Below are positions 7,909 through 15,990 of a stretch of 25,391 nt of DNA, one piece after another (position 1 is the stretch's first letter; each line of letters opens with the position of its first letter). The notes below the pieces were generated by a model. The model saw only the letters and a list, made by a program, of their open reading frames with translations. It had not been told where the DNA came from and searched no databases. Made by a program: the position numbers and the translations under genes. The stretch is from Actinomycetota bacterium (lineage in GTDB: Bacteria > Actinomycetota > Acidimicrobiia > Acidimicrobiales > JAHWLA01): positions 1 through 25,391 of the forward strand of contig JAHWLA010000010.1 of assembly GCA_019347595.1 (NCBI GenBank). The letters run 5' to 3'.

Positions 7909-8793
7909 TTAGGCGGGCGGCGCTTTGCGGCGGGCGAGGTCGAACATCCTCGCCGCCATCACCTCGAAGTGCGGCTGGTGGCCGCGAGACGGGCGCCGGC
8001 TGCGCATCACCGCCCACGTGGCGTTCCAGTAGAAGAAGACGAACTGGAGATCGGCGACGGCGGCGAGGAGGTCGGGCGTCGCCGCCTGGCCCCATGCTTC
8101 GATGAACGCGGCGGCGCGCTCGGGGGGGAGACCCGCTGTCGCCACGGCGATGTCGAAGTAGGGGTCGCCCATCCCGGCGAACTCCCAGTCGAGCAAGCGC
8201 ACCGTGCCGTCGCCGTGCGAGCGGAAGTTCTCGTACCACGGATCGTTGTGGCACACCACGAGACGGCCCCCGAGGGCGCGGGCCCGCCTCGTGCGGATGT
8301 CGTCGAGTGTGGCGTCGAGGGCGGGCAGGTCGTCGGGGAGCGGGATGCCCCGAGTGACCGCGGCGTCGAGGCGCTCGGCGATGTCAGCGTAGGGGTCGAA
8401 GCGGCCGTCGATCGCCGGGAGGTCGTGCACGCGACGAACGATCGCCCCTGCCGTGCCCACCTGCTCCAGGTACGTCTCGCGGTTCCACGCCGGACCGTCG
8501 AGGCGGCGCGAGACCATGTGGCCCTCGGGCAGGAGGCAGGCGACGACCTCGGGCGCCAGGCCCACGGCAGCGGCGGCCGCCATCGCCGCCTGCTCCCGTG
8601 CCCGGTCGATTTGAAAATCGCCGTTCATCGCCGCGTCGACGACGCGAAGCACCAGCCGCTCACGGTCCACCAGCAGGTGATAGGTGGCGTTGTTCATTCC
8701 GCCGCCGATCTCGTCGCCGACGACGATCGACTGCGCATCCGGCAACAGTCGACGGGCGACGTCATGCGGAGATCCCAACCCAGGGACCGTCAC
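7909..8793 (-). CDS. Choline/ethanolamine kinase-like phosphotransferase (APH superfamily)
   Basis: A 294-residue kinase-fold protein. The catalytic loop is VVCHNDPWYENF, with Asp184 as base and Asn189 as metal ligand. The metal-binding aspartate is Asp202 in LLDWEFAGMGDPYFDIA. The HND-x4-N and DWE-x-AG-x2-DP-x-FD pattern is that of LicA-type choline/ethanolamine kinases. APH-type kinases acting on 4-hydroxyacyl-CoA (LvaA, ACAD10/11) are a related alternative that would suit the acyl-CoA setting, but their loop usually reads HGD. The start is GTG, preceded by GAGGG 9 nt upstream. It lies 159 nt after the aldehyde dehydrogenase gene, behind a hairpin, so it is probably transcribed separately. 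Confidence 0.82.
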   Translation of the reverse strand: MTVPGLGSPHDVARRLLPDAQSIVVGDEIGGGMNNATYHLLVDRERLVLRVVDAAMNGDFQIDRAREQAAMAAAAAVGLAPEVVACLLPEGHMVSRRLDGPAWNRETYLEQVGTAGAIVRRVHDLPAIDGRFDPYADIAERLDAAVTRGIPLPDDLPALDATLDDIRTRRARALGGRLVVCHNDPWYENFRSHGDGTVRLLDWEFAGMGDPYFDIAVATAGLPPERAAAFIEAWGQAATPDLLAAVADLQFVFFYWNATWAVMRSRRPSRGHQPHFEVMAARMFDLARRKAPPA

Positions 8794-8812
8794 CGTTCAC
8801 ATCCCTCGTTGC

Positions 8813-8831
8813 GGCGCCGGTGTTCGGCGCC
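8813..8831 (-). promoter_or_regulatory. Stem-loop just upstream of the phosphotransferase ribosome binding site
   Basis: GGCGCCG (8813-8819) and CGGCGCC (8825-8831) form a 7-bp perfect stem with a 5-nt loop. It ends about 20 nt before the GTG start and only a few nucleotides before the GAGGG site. It could affect translation or transcription of this gene, but GC-rich DNA makes short hairpins common, so function is uncertain. Confidence 0.3.
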
Positions 8832-8871
8832 TGCCTTCGACAGACAAGGACTCCGTGATCCGCGTACTCGA

Positions 8872-8892
8872 CGTCGACAGTCTTCGTCGACG
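8872..8892. repeat. Inverted repeat CGTCGAC-N7-GTCGACG
   Basis: Seven-base perfect arms at 8872-8878 and 8886-8892 flank a 7-nt spacer, between the aldehyde dehydrogenase terminator-like hairpin and the phosphotransferase gene. The spacing and the symmetric GTCGAC cores would suit a dimeric repressor, but no partner is identified. Confidence 0.3.
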
Positions 8893-8900
8893 GACGCCGT

Positions 8901-8940
8901 TCGTGCCGGTGGCCTCTCCGCCGCCGGCCTGCCGGCACGA
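8901..8940 (-). terminator. Hairpin after the aldehyde dehydrogenase gene
   Basis: TCGTGCCGG (8901-8909) and CCGGCACGA (8932-8940) form a 9-bp perfect stem. An inner GGCC/GGCC pair extends it after a small bulge. It starts 12 nt past the aldehyde dehydrogenase stop on the minus strand. No T-tract follows, as is often so for GC-rich actinobacterial terminators. It probably ends the five-gene operon that begins at 14739. Confidence 0.5.
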
Positions 8941-8952
8941 CGCGCCCTACGG

Positions 8953-10389
8953 TCAGGCCAGAACGGCGATCGACCGGTCCTCCACGTACAGCCGCAGGCC
9001 CTCGGGGCCCATCTCCCGGCCGATGCCCGACTGCTTCACGCCGCCGAACGGTGTGCCCGCCGCCTGCGGCGCGCCGTTCACCGAGTACATCCCGGTGTGC
9101 ACGGCGTGCGCGATCGCCAGGCCGCGGGCGGCCTCCGCCGTCCACACCGACCCGCCCAAGCCGTACTCGGAGTCGTTGGCGATGGCGACGGCGTCGTCCA
9201 CGTCGTCGTAGGCGATCACCGACACGACCGGGCCGAAGATCTCCTCGCGAGCGATCCGCATCCGGTTGTCGACGCCGACGAACACGGTCGGCTCCACGTA
9301 CCAGCCCCGGTCGAGGCCCGCAGGGCGCCCGCCGCCGACGGCGACCTTGGCGCCCTCCTCCTGGCCGAGGGCGATGTAGCCCTCGACCCGCTCGCGATGA
9401 CGGGCGCTCACCATGGGGCCGATGGCGTTCGAGGCGTCGAGCGGATCGCCCACCGTCAGCTTGCCCACGCCGTCGACGATCGCCTCGGTGATCTCGTCGC
9501 CTCGCGATCGGGGCACGAGCACGCGCGTCTGCGCCATGCACGCCTGGCCGCTGTTCACGAAGGCGACGTTGAGCAAGCGAGGCAGGGCCTCCTCCAGCAC
9601 CACGTCGTCGAGCAGGATGGCCGCTGCCTTGCCGCCCAGTTCGAGGCTGACTCGGGTCAGCCGCTCGGCGGCCAAGGCCGCCACCCGCCGGCCGACGGCC
9701 GTGCTCCCGGTGAACGCCACCCGGTCGACGCCGGGGTGGGACACCAGCGCCTCGCCCACGTCGGCCAGGCCGGGGACCACGTTGAGCACCCCGGCGGGCA
9801 GGCCCGCCTCCTCGAAGATGTCGGCCAGCGCCAAGGCGTCGAGCGCCGTCTCCGCCGGCGGCTTCAGCACGGCGGTGCACCCGGCCACGAAGGCGGGCGC
9901 CAGCTTGGAGATGCTGAGCGAGACGGGCATGTTCCACGGCGGGATGGCGGCCACCACGCCGACCGGCACGCGCACGATCAGGCTCGACGCGGTCCCGGCG
10001 GTTCGGGTCTCCTCGAAGGGGAACTCGGCCGCCAGCTCCGCGTAGTACCGCAGGTTGCGGATCGGCGACCCGATCTGCACCAGGCGCGAGAACGTGATCG
10101 GCGAGCCCACCTCGTTGGTCACCAGGGCGGCCAGCTCCTCGCTACGCGCCTCCATGAGGTCGGCCGCCCGGGAGAGCACCTCGGCGCGCTCGACCGGCGA
10201 CATGCGGGGCCACGGGCCGGTGTCGAACGCAGCCCGGGCAGCCGCCACGGCGCGCTCGACGTCCGCAGGCGTGCCCGCCGGGGTGCGCCCCACCACCTCT
10301 TCGGTGGAAGGGGAGACCAACTCGAAGGTGTCGGTCCCGCTCGGCGCCACCCACTCGCCGTCGATGAACAGTCGCTCGCGAACCTGCAT
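8953..10389 (-). CDS. NAD(P)-dependent aldehyde dehydrogenase
   Basis: A 478-residue aldehyde dehydrogenase (PF00171) of normal length. Landmarks are PWNMP with the oxyanion Asn153, FTGSTAVG (cofactor loop, about residues 226-233), LELGGK with the general base Glu250, and NSGQACMAQ with the nucleophile Cys284. EEIFGPV and the C-terminal TPFGGVKQSGIGRE are also present. It oxidises an aldehyde to the acid; there is no CoA-acylating signature, so the product should be a free acid. The ATG has GAGGAG 5 nt upstream. It lies 16 nt downstream of the enoyl-CoA hydratase gene and is the last gene of the thiolase operon, suggesting it handles an aldehyde released by hydratase/lyase-type cleavage or by an earlier step (inference). 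Confidence 0.95.
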   Translation of the reverse strand: MQVRERLFIDGEWVAPSGTDTFELVSPSTEEVVGRTPAGTPADVERAVAAARAAFDTGPWPRMSPVERAEVLSRAADLMEARSEELAALVTNEVGSPITFSRLVQIGSPIRNLRYYAELAAEFPFEETRTAGTASSLIVRVPVGVVAAIPPWNMPVSLSISKLAPAFVAGCTAVLKPPAETALDALALADIFEEAGLPAGVLNVVPGLADVGEALVSHPGVDRVAFTGSTAVGRRVAALAAERLTRVSLELGGKAAAILLDDVVLEEALPRLLNVAFVNSGQACMAQTRVLVPRSRGDEITEAIVDGVGKLTVGDPLDASNAIGPMVSARHRERVEGYIALGQEEGAKVAVGGGRPAGLDRGWYVEPTVFVGVDNRMRIAREEIFGPVVSVIAYDDVDDAVAIANDSEYGLGGSVWTAEAARGLAIAHAVHTGMYSVNGAPQAAGTPFGGVKQSGIGREMGPEGLRLYVEDRSIAVLA

Positions 10390-10405
10390 CGTGTCTCCTC
10401 TTTCT

Positions 10406-11188
10406 CTAGTCGTTCGCTTCGGGGGCTGCCGCCGCGGCCCAAGCCGGTCGGCGTCGTTCGAGGAAGGCGGCGAACCCCTCGGTCGCCTCGGGGCCCGCCA
10501 CCGTTGTGGCGAAGGCCCAGGTGTCGACGGGGCCGTAGTGGGCGTCGACCGCCCGCTTCCACAGCGCACGGGCTCGGGGCGCCGCTTCGAGGAGCGCACC
10601 CACGACCCGATCGGTGGCGGCCACCAGCTCGTCGGGGGCCACCACCTCGGCCACCAGCCCCATCGCCAATGCCTCTTGGGCGGTGACGGTACGGCCGGTG
10701 AACACGAGCTGCTTGGCCCGCCCCACCCCGACGTGCGCAGGGAGCAGCGCGGCATGCCACGTCTCGGCCACGCCGCGGCGCAACTCGGGCGCGCGGAAGA
10801 CGGCGCGGTCGGACGCCACCGCCACGTCGGCGAGCAGCATCAGGACCAGGCCGCTGGCGACGCACGCGCCGTTCACGGCCGCCACCACGGGCACGTCGGT
10901 GGCGCGAAAGTCGTCGAAGGGAACGCAGTCCTCGGGCGTCAAGCCCTCGGCGAGCTCGGTGTCCTCGCCGCTCATGTCGCCGCCCGCCACGAACACGTCG
11001 CCGGTGCCCGTGAGGACGAGCACGTCGAGGTCGGGGTCGTCACGCACAGCCCGGAGTGCGGACAGCAGACCGCGGTACATCGACGGGGTCAACGCGTTGC
11101 GGGCCGCAGGGCGGTCGACGATGCACCAGCCGGCGCGGCCGCGCCGCTCGAACCGGAGGTGCTTCGAGCCCAGGTCCGCCGACGCCAT
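10406..11188 (-). CDS. Enoyl-CoA hydratase/isomerase (crotonase) family protein
   Basis: A 260-residue crotonase-fold protein (PF00378). The two oxyanion-hole segments are FVAGGD (residues 66-71) and NGACVASGL (106-114). At the first catalytic position it keeps a glutamate (Glu135 in PELRRG), but the second position, Glu164 of rat enoyl-CoA hydratase, is a glutamine (Gln160 in AKQLVFTG). Activity may therefore be isomerase, hydrolase or retro-aldol-like rather than classic hydration; this rests on a by-eye alignment. Its ATG overlaps the TGA of the upstream thiolase (TGATG), so translation is coupled. The aldehyde dehydrogenase gene follows 16 nt later, which would fit a lyase releasing an aldehyde (inference). 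Confidence 0.9.
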   Translation of the reverse strand: MASADLGSKHLRFERRGRAGWCIVDRPAARNALTPSMYRGLLSALRAVRDDPDLDVLVLTGTGDVFVAGGDMSGEDTELAEGLTPEDCVPFDDFRATDVPVVAAVNGACVASGLVLMLLADVAVASDRAVFRAPELRRGVAETWHAALLPAHVGVGRAKQLVFTGRTVTAQEALAMGLVAEVVAPDELVAATDRVVGALLEAAPRARALWKRAVDAHYGPVDTWAFATTVAGPEATEGFAAFLERRRPAWAAAAAPEAND

Positions 11189-12390
11189 CAGCGCAGGCGC
11201 TCGACGATCATCGCCATGCCCTGCCCGCCGCCGACGCACATCGACTCCATGCCGATCGCCTTGTCGCCGTCTTCGAGGGCGTTGAGCAGGGTGGTCATGA
11301 TGCGCGCGCCGGTCATGCCGAACGGATGCCCGAGGGCGATGGCGCCGCCGTTGACGTTGAGCTTGGCCCAGTCGATGCCCAGCTCTCGCGCCGACGGCAC
11401 GACCTGGGCGGCGAACGCCTCGTTGATGTCGACGAGATCGACGTCGTCGATCGTCATGCCCGCCCGAGCCAGGGCCTGCCGGCAGGCCTCGATGGGACCG
11501 AGGCCCATGATCTCCGGGTCCAGCGCCGACACCGCACTGGCGACGACCCGAGCCAGCGGGGGGATCCCGAGGTCGCGGGCCTTGGTGTCGCTCATGACGA
11601 CGACGGCCGCAGCGCCGTCGTTGAGCGGGCAGGCGTTGCCTGCCGTCACCGTGCCGTCGGGCCGGAAGGCGGGCTTCAGCTCGGCCAGCTTCTCGGCCGT
11701 CGTCCCCGGGCGGGGGCCGTCGTCCTTGGCCACGACCGTGCCGTCGGCGTTCGTCACGGGGACGATCTCCCGCTCGAAGAAGCCGCGCTCCTGAGCCGCC
11801 ACCGCCCGCTGCTGCGAGAGGGCGGCGAACTCGTCCTGCTCCCGGCGCGAAACCTTCATGTGCTGGGCGACGTTCTCGGCCGTCTCTCCCATCGACATGT
11901 AGATGTCGGGAAGCCCCTCGGCCGGCGCCCACTCCGCACCGTCGGCGTTGCGCTTGGCCGTGCGGTCCACCGCGTCCTGGAATCGCGGGTTCTGCGGGCC
12001 GCCGTCGGCCATGCCGTACTGGAAGCGGCTGACGCACTCGACGCCGCCCGCCACGAACACGTCGCCTTCACCGGCCTTGATGGCGTGCGCCGCCATGCGG
12101 ATCGCCTGCAAGGAGGAGGAGCAGAACCGGTTGACGGTCGTGCCCGGGACATGGGGCAGGCCGGCCAACAGGGCGGTGACCCGGCCGATGTTCATGCCCG
12201 CTTCGCCGCCGGGCTCGGCGCAGCCCCAGATGATGTCCTCGACGAGGGCGGTGTCGAGTTGGGGCACGCGCTCGAGCAGGCCGCGGACGACGTGGGCGCT
12301 CAGGTCGTCGGGGCGCCAGTCGACGAGCGAACCCTTGTGGGCCCGGCCGATAGGGGTGCGGGCGGTGGCGACGATGACAGCTTCGGGCAT
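11188..12390 (-). CDS. Acetyl-CoA C-acyltransferase (thiolase), first copy
   Basis: A 400-residue degradative-type thiolase (PF00108 and PF02803). The acyl-accepting cysteine is Cys90 in NRFCSSS. The other catalytic residues are NEAF, His355 in GGAIALGHPFG and Cys385 in MCVGGGQG. It cleaves 3-oxoacyl-CoA with CoA to acetyl- or propionyl-CoA plus a shortened acyl-CoA. The ATG has GGAGG 7 nt upstream. It lies 22 nt downstream of the acyl-CoA dehydrogenase gene and overlaps the next hydratase gene by one base. A second, clearly different thiolase lies two genes upstream in the same operon, so the two probably act on different intermediates. The family is certain; the chain-length or ring specificity is not. 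Confidence 0.95.
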   Translation of the reverse strand: MPEAVIVATARTPIGRAHKGSLVDWRPDDLSAHVVRGLLERVPQLDTALVEDIIWGCAEPGGEAGMNIGRVTALLAGLPHVPGTTVNRFCSSSLQAIRMAAHAIKAGEGDVFVAGGVECVSRFQYGMADGGPQNPRFQDAVDRTAKRNADGAEWAPAEGLPDIYMSMGETAENVAQHMKVSRREQDEFAALSQQRAVAAQERGFFEREIVPVTNADGTVVAKDDGPRPGTTAEKLAELKPAFRPDGTVTAGNACPLNDGAAAVVVMSDTKARDLGIPPLARVVASAVSALDPEIMGLGPIEACRQALARAGMTIDDVDLVDINEAFAAQVVPSARELGIDWAKLNVNGGAIALGHPFGMTGARIMTTLLNALEDGDKAIGMESMCVGGGQGMAMIVERLR

Positions 12391-12412
12391 GCCGGGTCCT
12401 CCGGGGGCTGGG

Positions 12413-13579
12413 TCAGTACGACCGGGGCAGGCCGAGCACGTGCTCGGCGACGTAGTTGAGGATCATCTCCTGGGAGATGGGCGCAACCTGGAGGATGCGC
12501 GATTCGCGCCAGTAGCGCTCGACGTTGTACTCCGTGGCGATCCCCATGCCGCCGTGGGTCTGGATGGCCCGGTCGGCGGCGAAGTGACCGGCCTCGGCAG
12601 CCAGCCACTTGGCGCTGTTCGCCTCCTCGCCGCAGGGCAGCCCGTTGTCGAAGCGCCACGACGCGTCGCGGATCATGCGCTCGGCGGCGCGCAACCGGAT
12701 GCGCGCCTCGGCCAGCGGAAAGGCGATCCCCTGGTTCGTGCCGATGGGGCGCCCGAACACCACGCGGTCCTGTGCGTAGGCGACGGCTCGATCCAGGCTC
12801 ACGCGGCCGATGCCCAGCGCCTCGGCGGCCAGCAGGATGCGTTCGGCGTTCAGGCCGTGGAGCAGGTAGGAGAAGCCCTTGCCCTCCTCCCCCACCCGGT
12901 CGCTCACGGGCACGGGGAGGTCGTCGTAACGCACCTCGCACGACACCACGGCGTTGCGCGCCATCTTGGGGATGGGGCGGATGTCGACCTCGGGCCGCTG
13001 CAGGTCGGCCAACAGCAACGTCAGGCCGTCGGTGCGCCGCTCGCACTCGGCCAGCGGCGTGGTGCGCACGAGCAGCAGCACCTTCTCGCTCAGCGTCGCC
13101 TTGGTTGTCCAGACCTTGCGGCCCCGGACGATGTAGTGGTCGCCCTCGCGCAGAGCCCGCGTGCTGATGTTCGTCGTATCGGTGCCGGCATCGGGCTCGG
13201 TGACGCCGAACGCCACGTGCAGGTCCCCGTTGGCGACGCGAGGCAGGTACTTCGCCCGCATCTCGTCGGAGCCGAACTTGGCGACCGGGTTCATGCCGAA
13301 GATCGACAGATGGATGGCGCTGCAGCCGTTCATGGCGGCGCCGGAGGCGGCCACCTCCTCCAGCACGATCGACGCCTCGGTGATGCCGCGGCCGCCCCCG
13401 TCGTACTCCTCGGGGATGGCGATGCCGATCCAGCCGCCCTCCGCCATGGCGTCGTAGAACTCGGTGGGGAACCGGTGCTCCTGGTCGCACTCCTGCCAGT
13501 ACCGGTCGTCGAACTTCCGGCAGAGGGTGCGGACGGCGTCGCGGATGGCTTCGAGATCGGGATCGGGGGTGAAGTCCAT
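12413..13579 (-). CDS. Acyl-CoA dehydrogenase (IVD/LCAD-like catalytic base position)
   Basis: A 388-residue FAD acyl-CoA dehydrogenase with N-terminal helical, middle beta and C-terminal helical domains (PF02771, PF02770, PF00441). TEPDAGTDT (residues 128-136) and the following WTTKA contact FAD. At the C-terminal position where medium-chain enzymes carry the catalytic glutamate (YEGT), this protein reads VAPIS. A glutamate is instead found in LNAERILL (Glu246), the site used by isovaleryl- and long-chain acyl-CoA dehydrogenases. I infer it is active, with that base. The ATG overlaps the TGA of the upstream thiolase (TGATG). It oxidises an acyl-CoA to the 2-enoyl-CoA and passes electrons to ETF. 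A longer open frame extends upstream but runs through the thiolase in another frame. Confidence 0.93.
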   Translation of the reverse strand: MDFTPDPDLEAIRDAVRTLCRKFDDRYWQECDQEHRFPTEFYDAMAEGGWIGIAIPEEYDGGGRGITEASIVLEEVAASGAAMNGCSAIHLSIFGMNPVAKFGSDEMRAKYLPRVANGDLHVAFGVTEPDAGTDTTNISTRALREGDHYIVRGRKVWTTKATLSEKVLLLVRTTPLAECERRTDGLTLLLADLQRPEVDIRPIPKMARNAVVSCEVRYDDLPVPVSDRVGEEGKGFSYLLHGLNAERILLAAEALGIGRVSLDRAVAYAQDRVVFGRPIGTNQGIAFPLAEARIRLRAAERMIRDASWRFDNGLPCGEEANSAKWLAAEAGHFAADRAIQTHGGMGIATEYNVERYWRESRILQVAPISQEMILNYVAEHVLGLPRSY

Positions 13580-14739
13580 CACGACCGCCGGAGGAGGGTG
13601 CCCGTGCCGAGGCCGCCGCCGCAGCACATGGTGACGAGGGCGTGCTCGCCGTCGGCCCGGACCAGCTCGTGGACCGCCTTGGCGATCAGCGCCGAGCCGG
13701 TGGCGCCCACGGGGTGGCCGAGGGCGATGGCGCCCCCGTTGGGGTTTACCGTGGCCATGTCGGGCTTGAGCTCGCGCTCCCACGCCAGGACCACGGAGGC
13801 GAACGCCTCGTTGATCTCGACCACGTCGATGTCGTCCATGGTCAGCCTGTTGGCGGCGAGCAGACGCCGCGTGGCCGGGATGGGGCCGGTGAGCATCATC
13901 ACCGGGTCGGTCCCGACGAGGCAGGTGTCGACCACCGTGGCGAGCGGCTGCACCCCCAGCGAGCGGGCCTTGTCCGCGCCCATGAGGAGGACGGCCGAGG
14001 CGCCGTCGGAGATCTGCGACGAACTGCCCGCGGTGTGCACGCCGTCGGGCCTGCCCGTCGGCTTGAGGCCCGCCAGGGCCTCGAGCGTCGTCGGGCGGAT
14101 GCCCTCGTCGGCGTCGACGACGCGGCCGGCGCCGTCGACGTCGGCCGCCTCGACCGGGACGAGCTGCGACCGGAAGCGCCCTTCGTCGCGGGCGACGGCG
14201 GCGCGGTCCTGCGACAGCTTGGCGAACTCGTCGGTGTCGTTGCGTGTCAAGCCCCATGCGTCGGCGATGCGCTCGGCCGCCTCGAACTGGGTGGTGAACT
14301 CGTGGTGCGCCCAGTACTTGCGGGTGATCGGCTTGCCGAATGCGCCGTCCTTCGGAACGGTGGAGCCGAGCGGGATGCCGCTCATCAGCTCGACCCCGCA
14401 TGCCAGGGCCACGTCGACGACGCCCGCCTGCACCAAGGCGGCGGCCAGGTTGGCCGCTTGCTGGGACGAGCCGCACTGGGCATCGACCGTCGTGCCGGGC
14501 GTCGTCACCGGCAGGCCCGCCAGCAGCCACGCGCCGCGGGCGATGTTGTTCGACTGCATCCCGACCTGGCCCACGCAGCCGCCGACCACCTGGCCGACCT
14601 CGGCCGGGTCGACGCCGGTGCGCTCGAACACCTGCTGCATCACCGACGCCAGCAGCTCCACGGAGTGAAGCTGCGACAGCGCGCCCCCACGCTTGCCGAA
14701 CGGGGTGCGAACGGCATCGACGACGACGACGTCGGGCAC
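13579..14739 (-). CDS. Acetyl-CoA C-acyltransferase (thiolase), second copy, first gene of the operon
   Basis: A 386-residue thiolase. The nucleophile is Cys89 in DAQCGSS, and the remaining active-site motifs are NEAF, His342 in GGAIALGHPVG and the cysteine in MCCGGGLG. The DAQCGSSQQA nucleophile loop differs from the NRFCSSS loop of its neighbour and resembles thiolases of steroid and other bulky-substrate pathways (recalled resemblance, not tested). The start is GTG, with GGAGG 6 nt upstream. It heads the operon thiolase, acyl-CoA dehydrogenase, thiolase, hydratase, aldehyde dehydrogenase and is divergent from the CoA-transferase gene across a 97-bp promoter region. Confidence 0.95.
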   Translation of the reverse strand: MPDVVVVDAVRTPFGKRGGALSQLHSVELLASVMQQVFERTGVDPAEVGQVVGGCVGQVGMQSNNIARGAWLLAGLPVTTPGTTVDAQCGSSQQAANLAAALVQAGVVDVALACGVELMSGIPLGSTVPKDGAFGKPITRKYWAHHEFTTQFEAAERIADAWGLTRNDTDEFAKLSQDRAAVARDEGRFRSQLVPVEAADVDGAGRVVDADEGIRPTTLEALAGLKPTGRPDGVHTAGSSSQISDGASAVLLMGADKARSLGVQPLATVVDTCLVGTDPVMMLTGPIPATRRLLAANRLTMDDIDVVEINEAFASVVLAWERELKPDMATVNPNGGAIALGHPVGATGSALIAKAVHELVRADGEHALVTMCCGGGLGTGTLLRRS

Positions 14740-14780
14740 GGGGATCCTCCAAAGGGTCGAGCGGGCGCAGCCGGGTAGCA

Positions 14781-14799
14781 ACGATAACCCGAATAAATG
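14781..14799 (-). promoter_or_regulatory. Divergent promoter region between the thiolase operon and the CoA-transferase
   Basis: This is the only AT-rich patch in the 97-bp divergent gap. On the minus strand it contains TATCGT (plus-strand ACGATA, 14781-14786), a TANNNT -10 hexamer for the thiolase operon, about 40 nt before its GTG. No convincing -35 element is seen, and no -10 for the plus-strand gene. Confidence 0.35.
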
Positions 14800-14836
14800 C
14801 TCCGGTACAGCCTCGGGATGACGCACGATAGGGCTC

Positions 14837-15952
14837 ATGGACGCCAGCAGCTCGTTCGCCGACCCGCCCCTGCGCGGGATCCGGGTGGTGGAGGCCGCCA
14901 CCAACGTGTCGGCGCCGTTCGCAGGCCAGATGCTCGCCCACCTGGGCGCCGAGGTGGTGAAAGTGGAGACGCCGGTGGGCGACTCGCTGCGGCGCTTCGG
15001 CATACGCAACCGGGGCATCAGCGCCCTGTTCCTGAACGTCAACCAAGGCAAGGACGCCGTCGCCCTCGACCTCAAGGACGAGGCGGGGCGCGCCCGCCTG
15101 GTCGAGTTGGCCGACGGCGCCGACGTCTTCCTCCAGAACTGGCGGCCCGGCGTCGCCGGGCGGCTGGGGCTCGACGCCGAGACGCTGCGCGCCCGCAACC
15201 CGCGGCTGGTCTACGTGGCCGTCAACGGCTTCGGGTCGAACGGGCCGAAGTCCGGCATCCCCGTGTTCGACTGGCTCATCCAGGCCGCCTCGGGCGTGGC
15301 GTGGTGGGAGTCGAACGGTCGGCGTCCCGAACCGATGCGGGCGTTCCTGGCCGACAAGGTGACGGCGTCGTTCGCCGCCCAAGCCGTGCTGGCCGCGCTG
15401 CTGGCGCGGGAGCGCACGGGCGAGGGCGCGGCGTTGGAAGTGGCCATGCTCGACGTCATGTCGTACTTCAACTTCCCCGACATGTGCCAGCACCGGACGT
15501 TCGTCGAGCCGGAGCGGCCCGCCGACCTGCCGACGGGGCGCTCCGGGTTCCTCGAGGCGGCCGACGGCTACGTGGTGGTGTCGCCGGTCACCGGCGCCCA
15601 GATCAAGGCGGCGTGCGCAGCCATGGGGCACCCGGAGTGGAACGCCCAGGTGCGCTCGACGGCGACAACGCCGAGCGAGATCACCGACATGCTCTTCGAC
15701 CGGCTGGAGTCCGCCACCCGCGGCCGCACCGTGGACGAGTGCATCGAAGCCTTCGCCGCCCACGACGTGCCCGCCGGGCCGGTACTCGACATCGACGCCC
15801 ACCTGGCCGACCCCCAGGTGGCGCACAACCGCATCTACGCCGAGAGTGACACGCCGGCCGGTCGGGTACGGCGGGTGCGGCATCCGCTTCGCCTCGACGG
15901 GCGCCTGCTCCCGCCGACCGCCGCCGCCCCGACCACCGGCGCCGAGGCCTGA
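14837..15952 (+). CDS. CaiB/BaiF family (family III) CoA-transferase
   Basis: A 371-residue family III CoA-transferase (PF02515). The N-terminal Rossmann-like part shows LGAEVVKVE (residues 36-44), then VNQGKDAVALDLK and VFLQNWRPG. The nucleophilic aspartate should be Asp145 in PVFDWLIQAASG, in the usual FDxxxQAxSG setting. It moves CoA from a donor thioester to a carboxylic acid, activating or recycling a pathway acid without ATP. The length is slightly short of the usual 390-410 residues. ATG 14837 is preceded only by a weak AGGG, so expression may be low or leaderless-like. It is divergent from the thiolase operon and convergent with the long acyl-CoA dehydrogenase gene. Substrates are unknown. 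Confidence 0.92.
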   Translation: MDASSSFADPPLRGIRVVEAATNVSAPFAGQMLAHLGAEVVKVETPVGDSLRRFGIRNRGISALFLNVNQGKDAVALDLKDEAGRARLVELADGADVFLQNWRPGVAGRLGLDAETLRARNPRLVYVAVNGFGSNGPKSGIPVFDWLIQAASGVAWWESNGRRPEPMRAFLADKVTASFAAQAVLAALLARERTGEGAALEVAMLDVMSYFNFPDMCQHRTFVEPERPADLPTGRSGFLEAADGYVVVSPVTGAQIKAACAAMGHPEWNAQVRSTATTPSEITDMLFDRLESATRGRTVDECIEAFAAHDVPAGPVLDIDAHLADPQVAHNRIYAESDTPAGRVRRVRHPLRLDGRLLPPTAAAPTTGAEA

Positions 15953-15990
15953 TCGAACCCTCCGGCGGCCACGGCGCGGGCCGGTCAGGC
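15947..15990. terminator. Bidirectional terminator-like inverted repeat between convergent genes
   Basis: GCCTGA (15947-15952) pairs with TCAGGC (15985-15990). The two arms contain the stop codons of the convergent CoA-transferase and acyl-CoA dehydrogenase genes. Between them, CCGGC (15962-15966) and GCCGG (15980-15984) can form a second, inner stem. No T-tract is present. Confidence 0.35.

Noticed and set aside
5770..10686. A 1638-codon open frame on the plus strand
   Set aside because: It lies antisense to the E1-alpha, monooxygenase, phosphotransferase, aldehyde dehydrogenase and part of a hydratase gene, all with clear family motifs. Its product is Arg/His/Gly-rich and has no recognisable domain. 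Long antisense frames are normal in DNA with GC-rich third positions.
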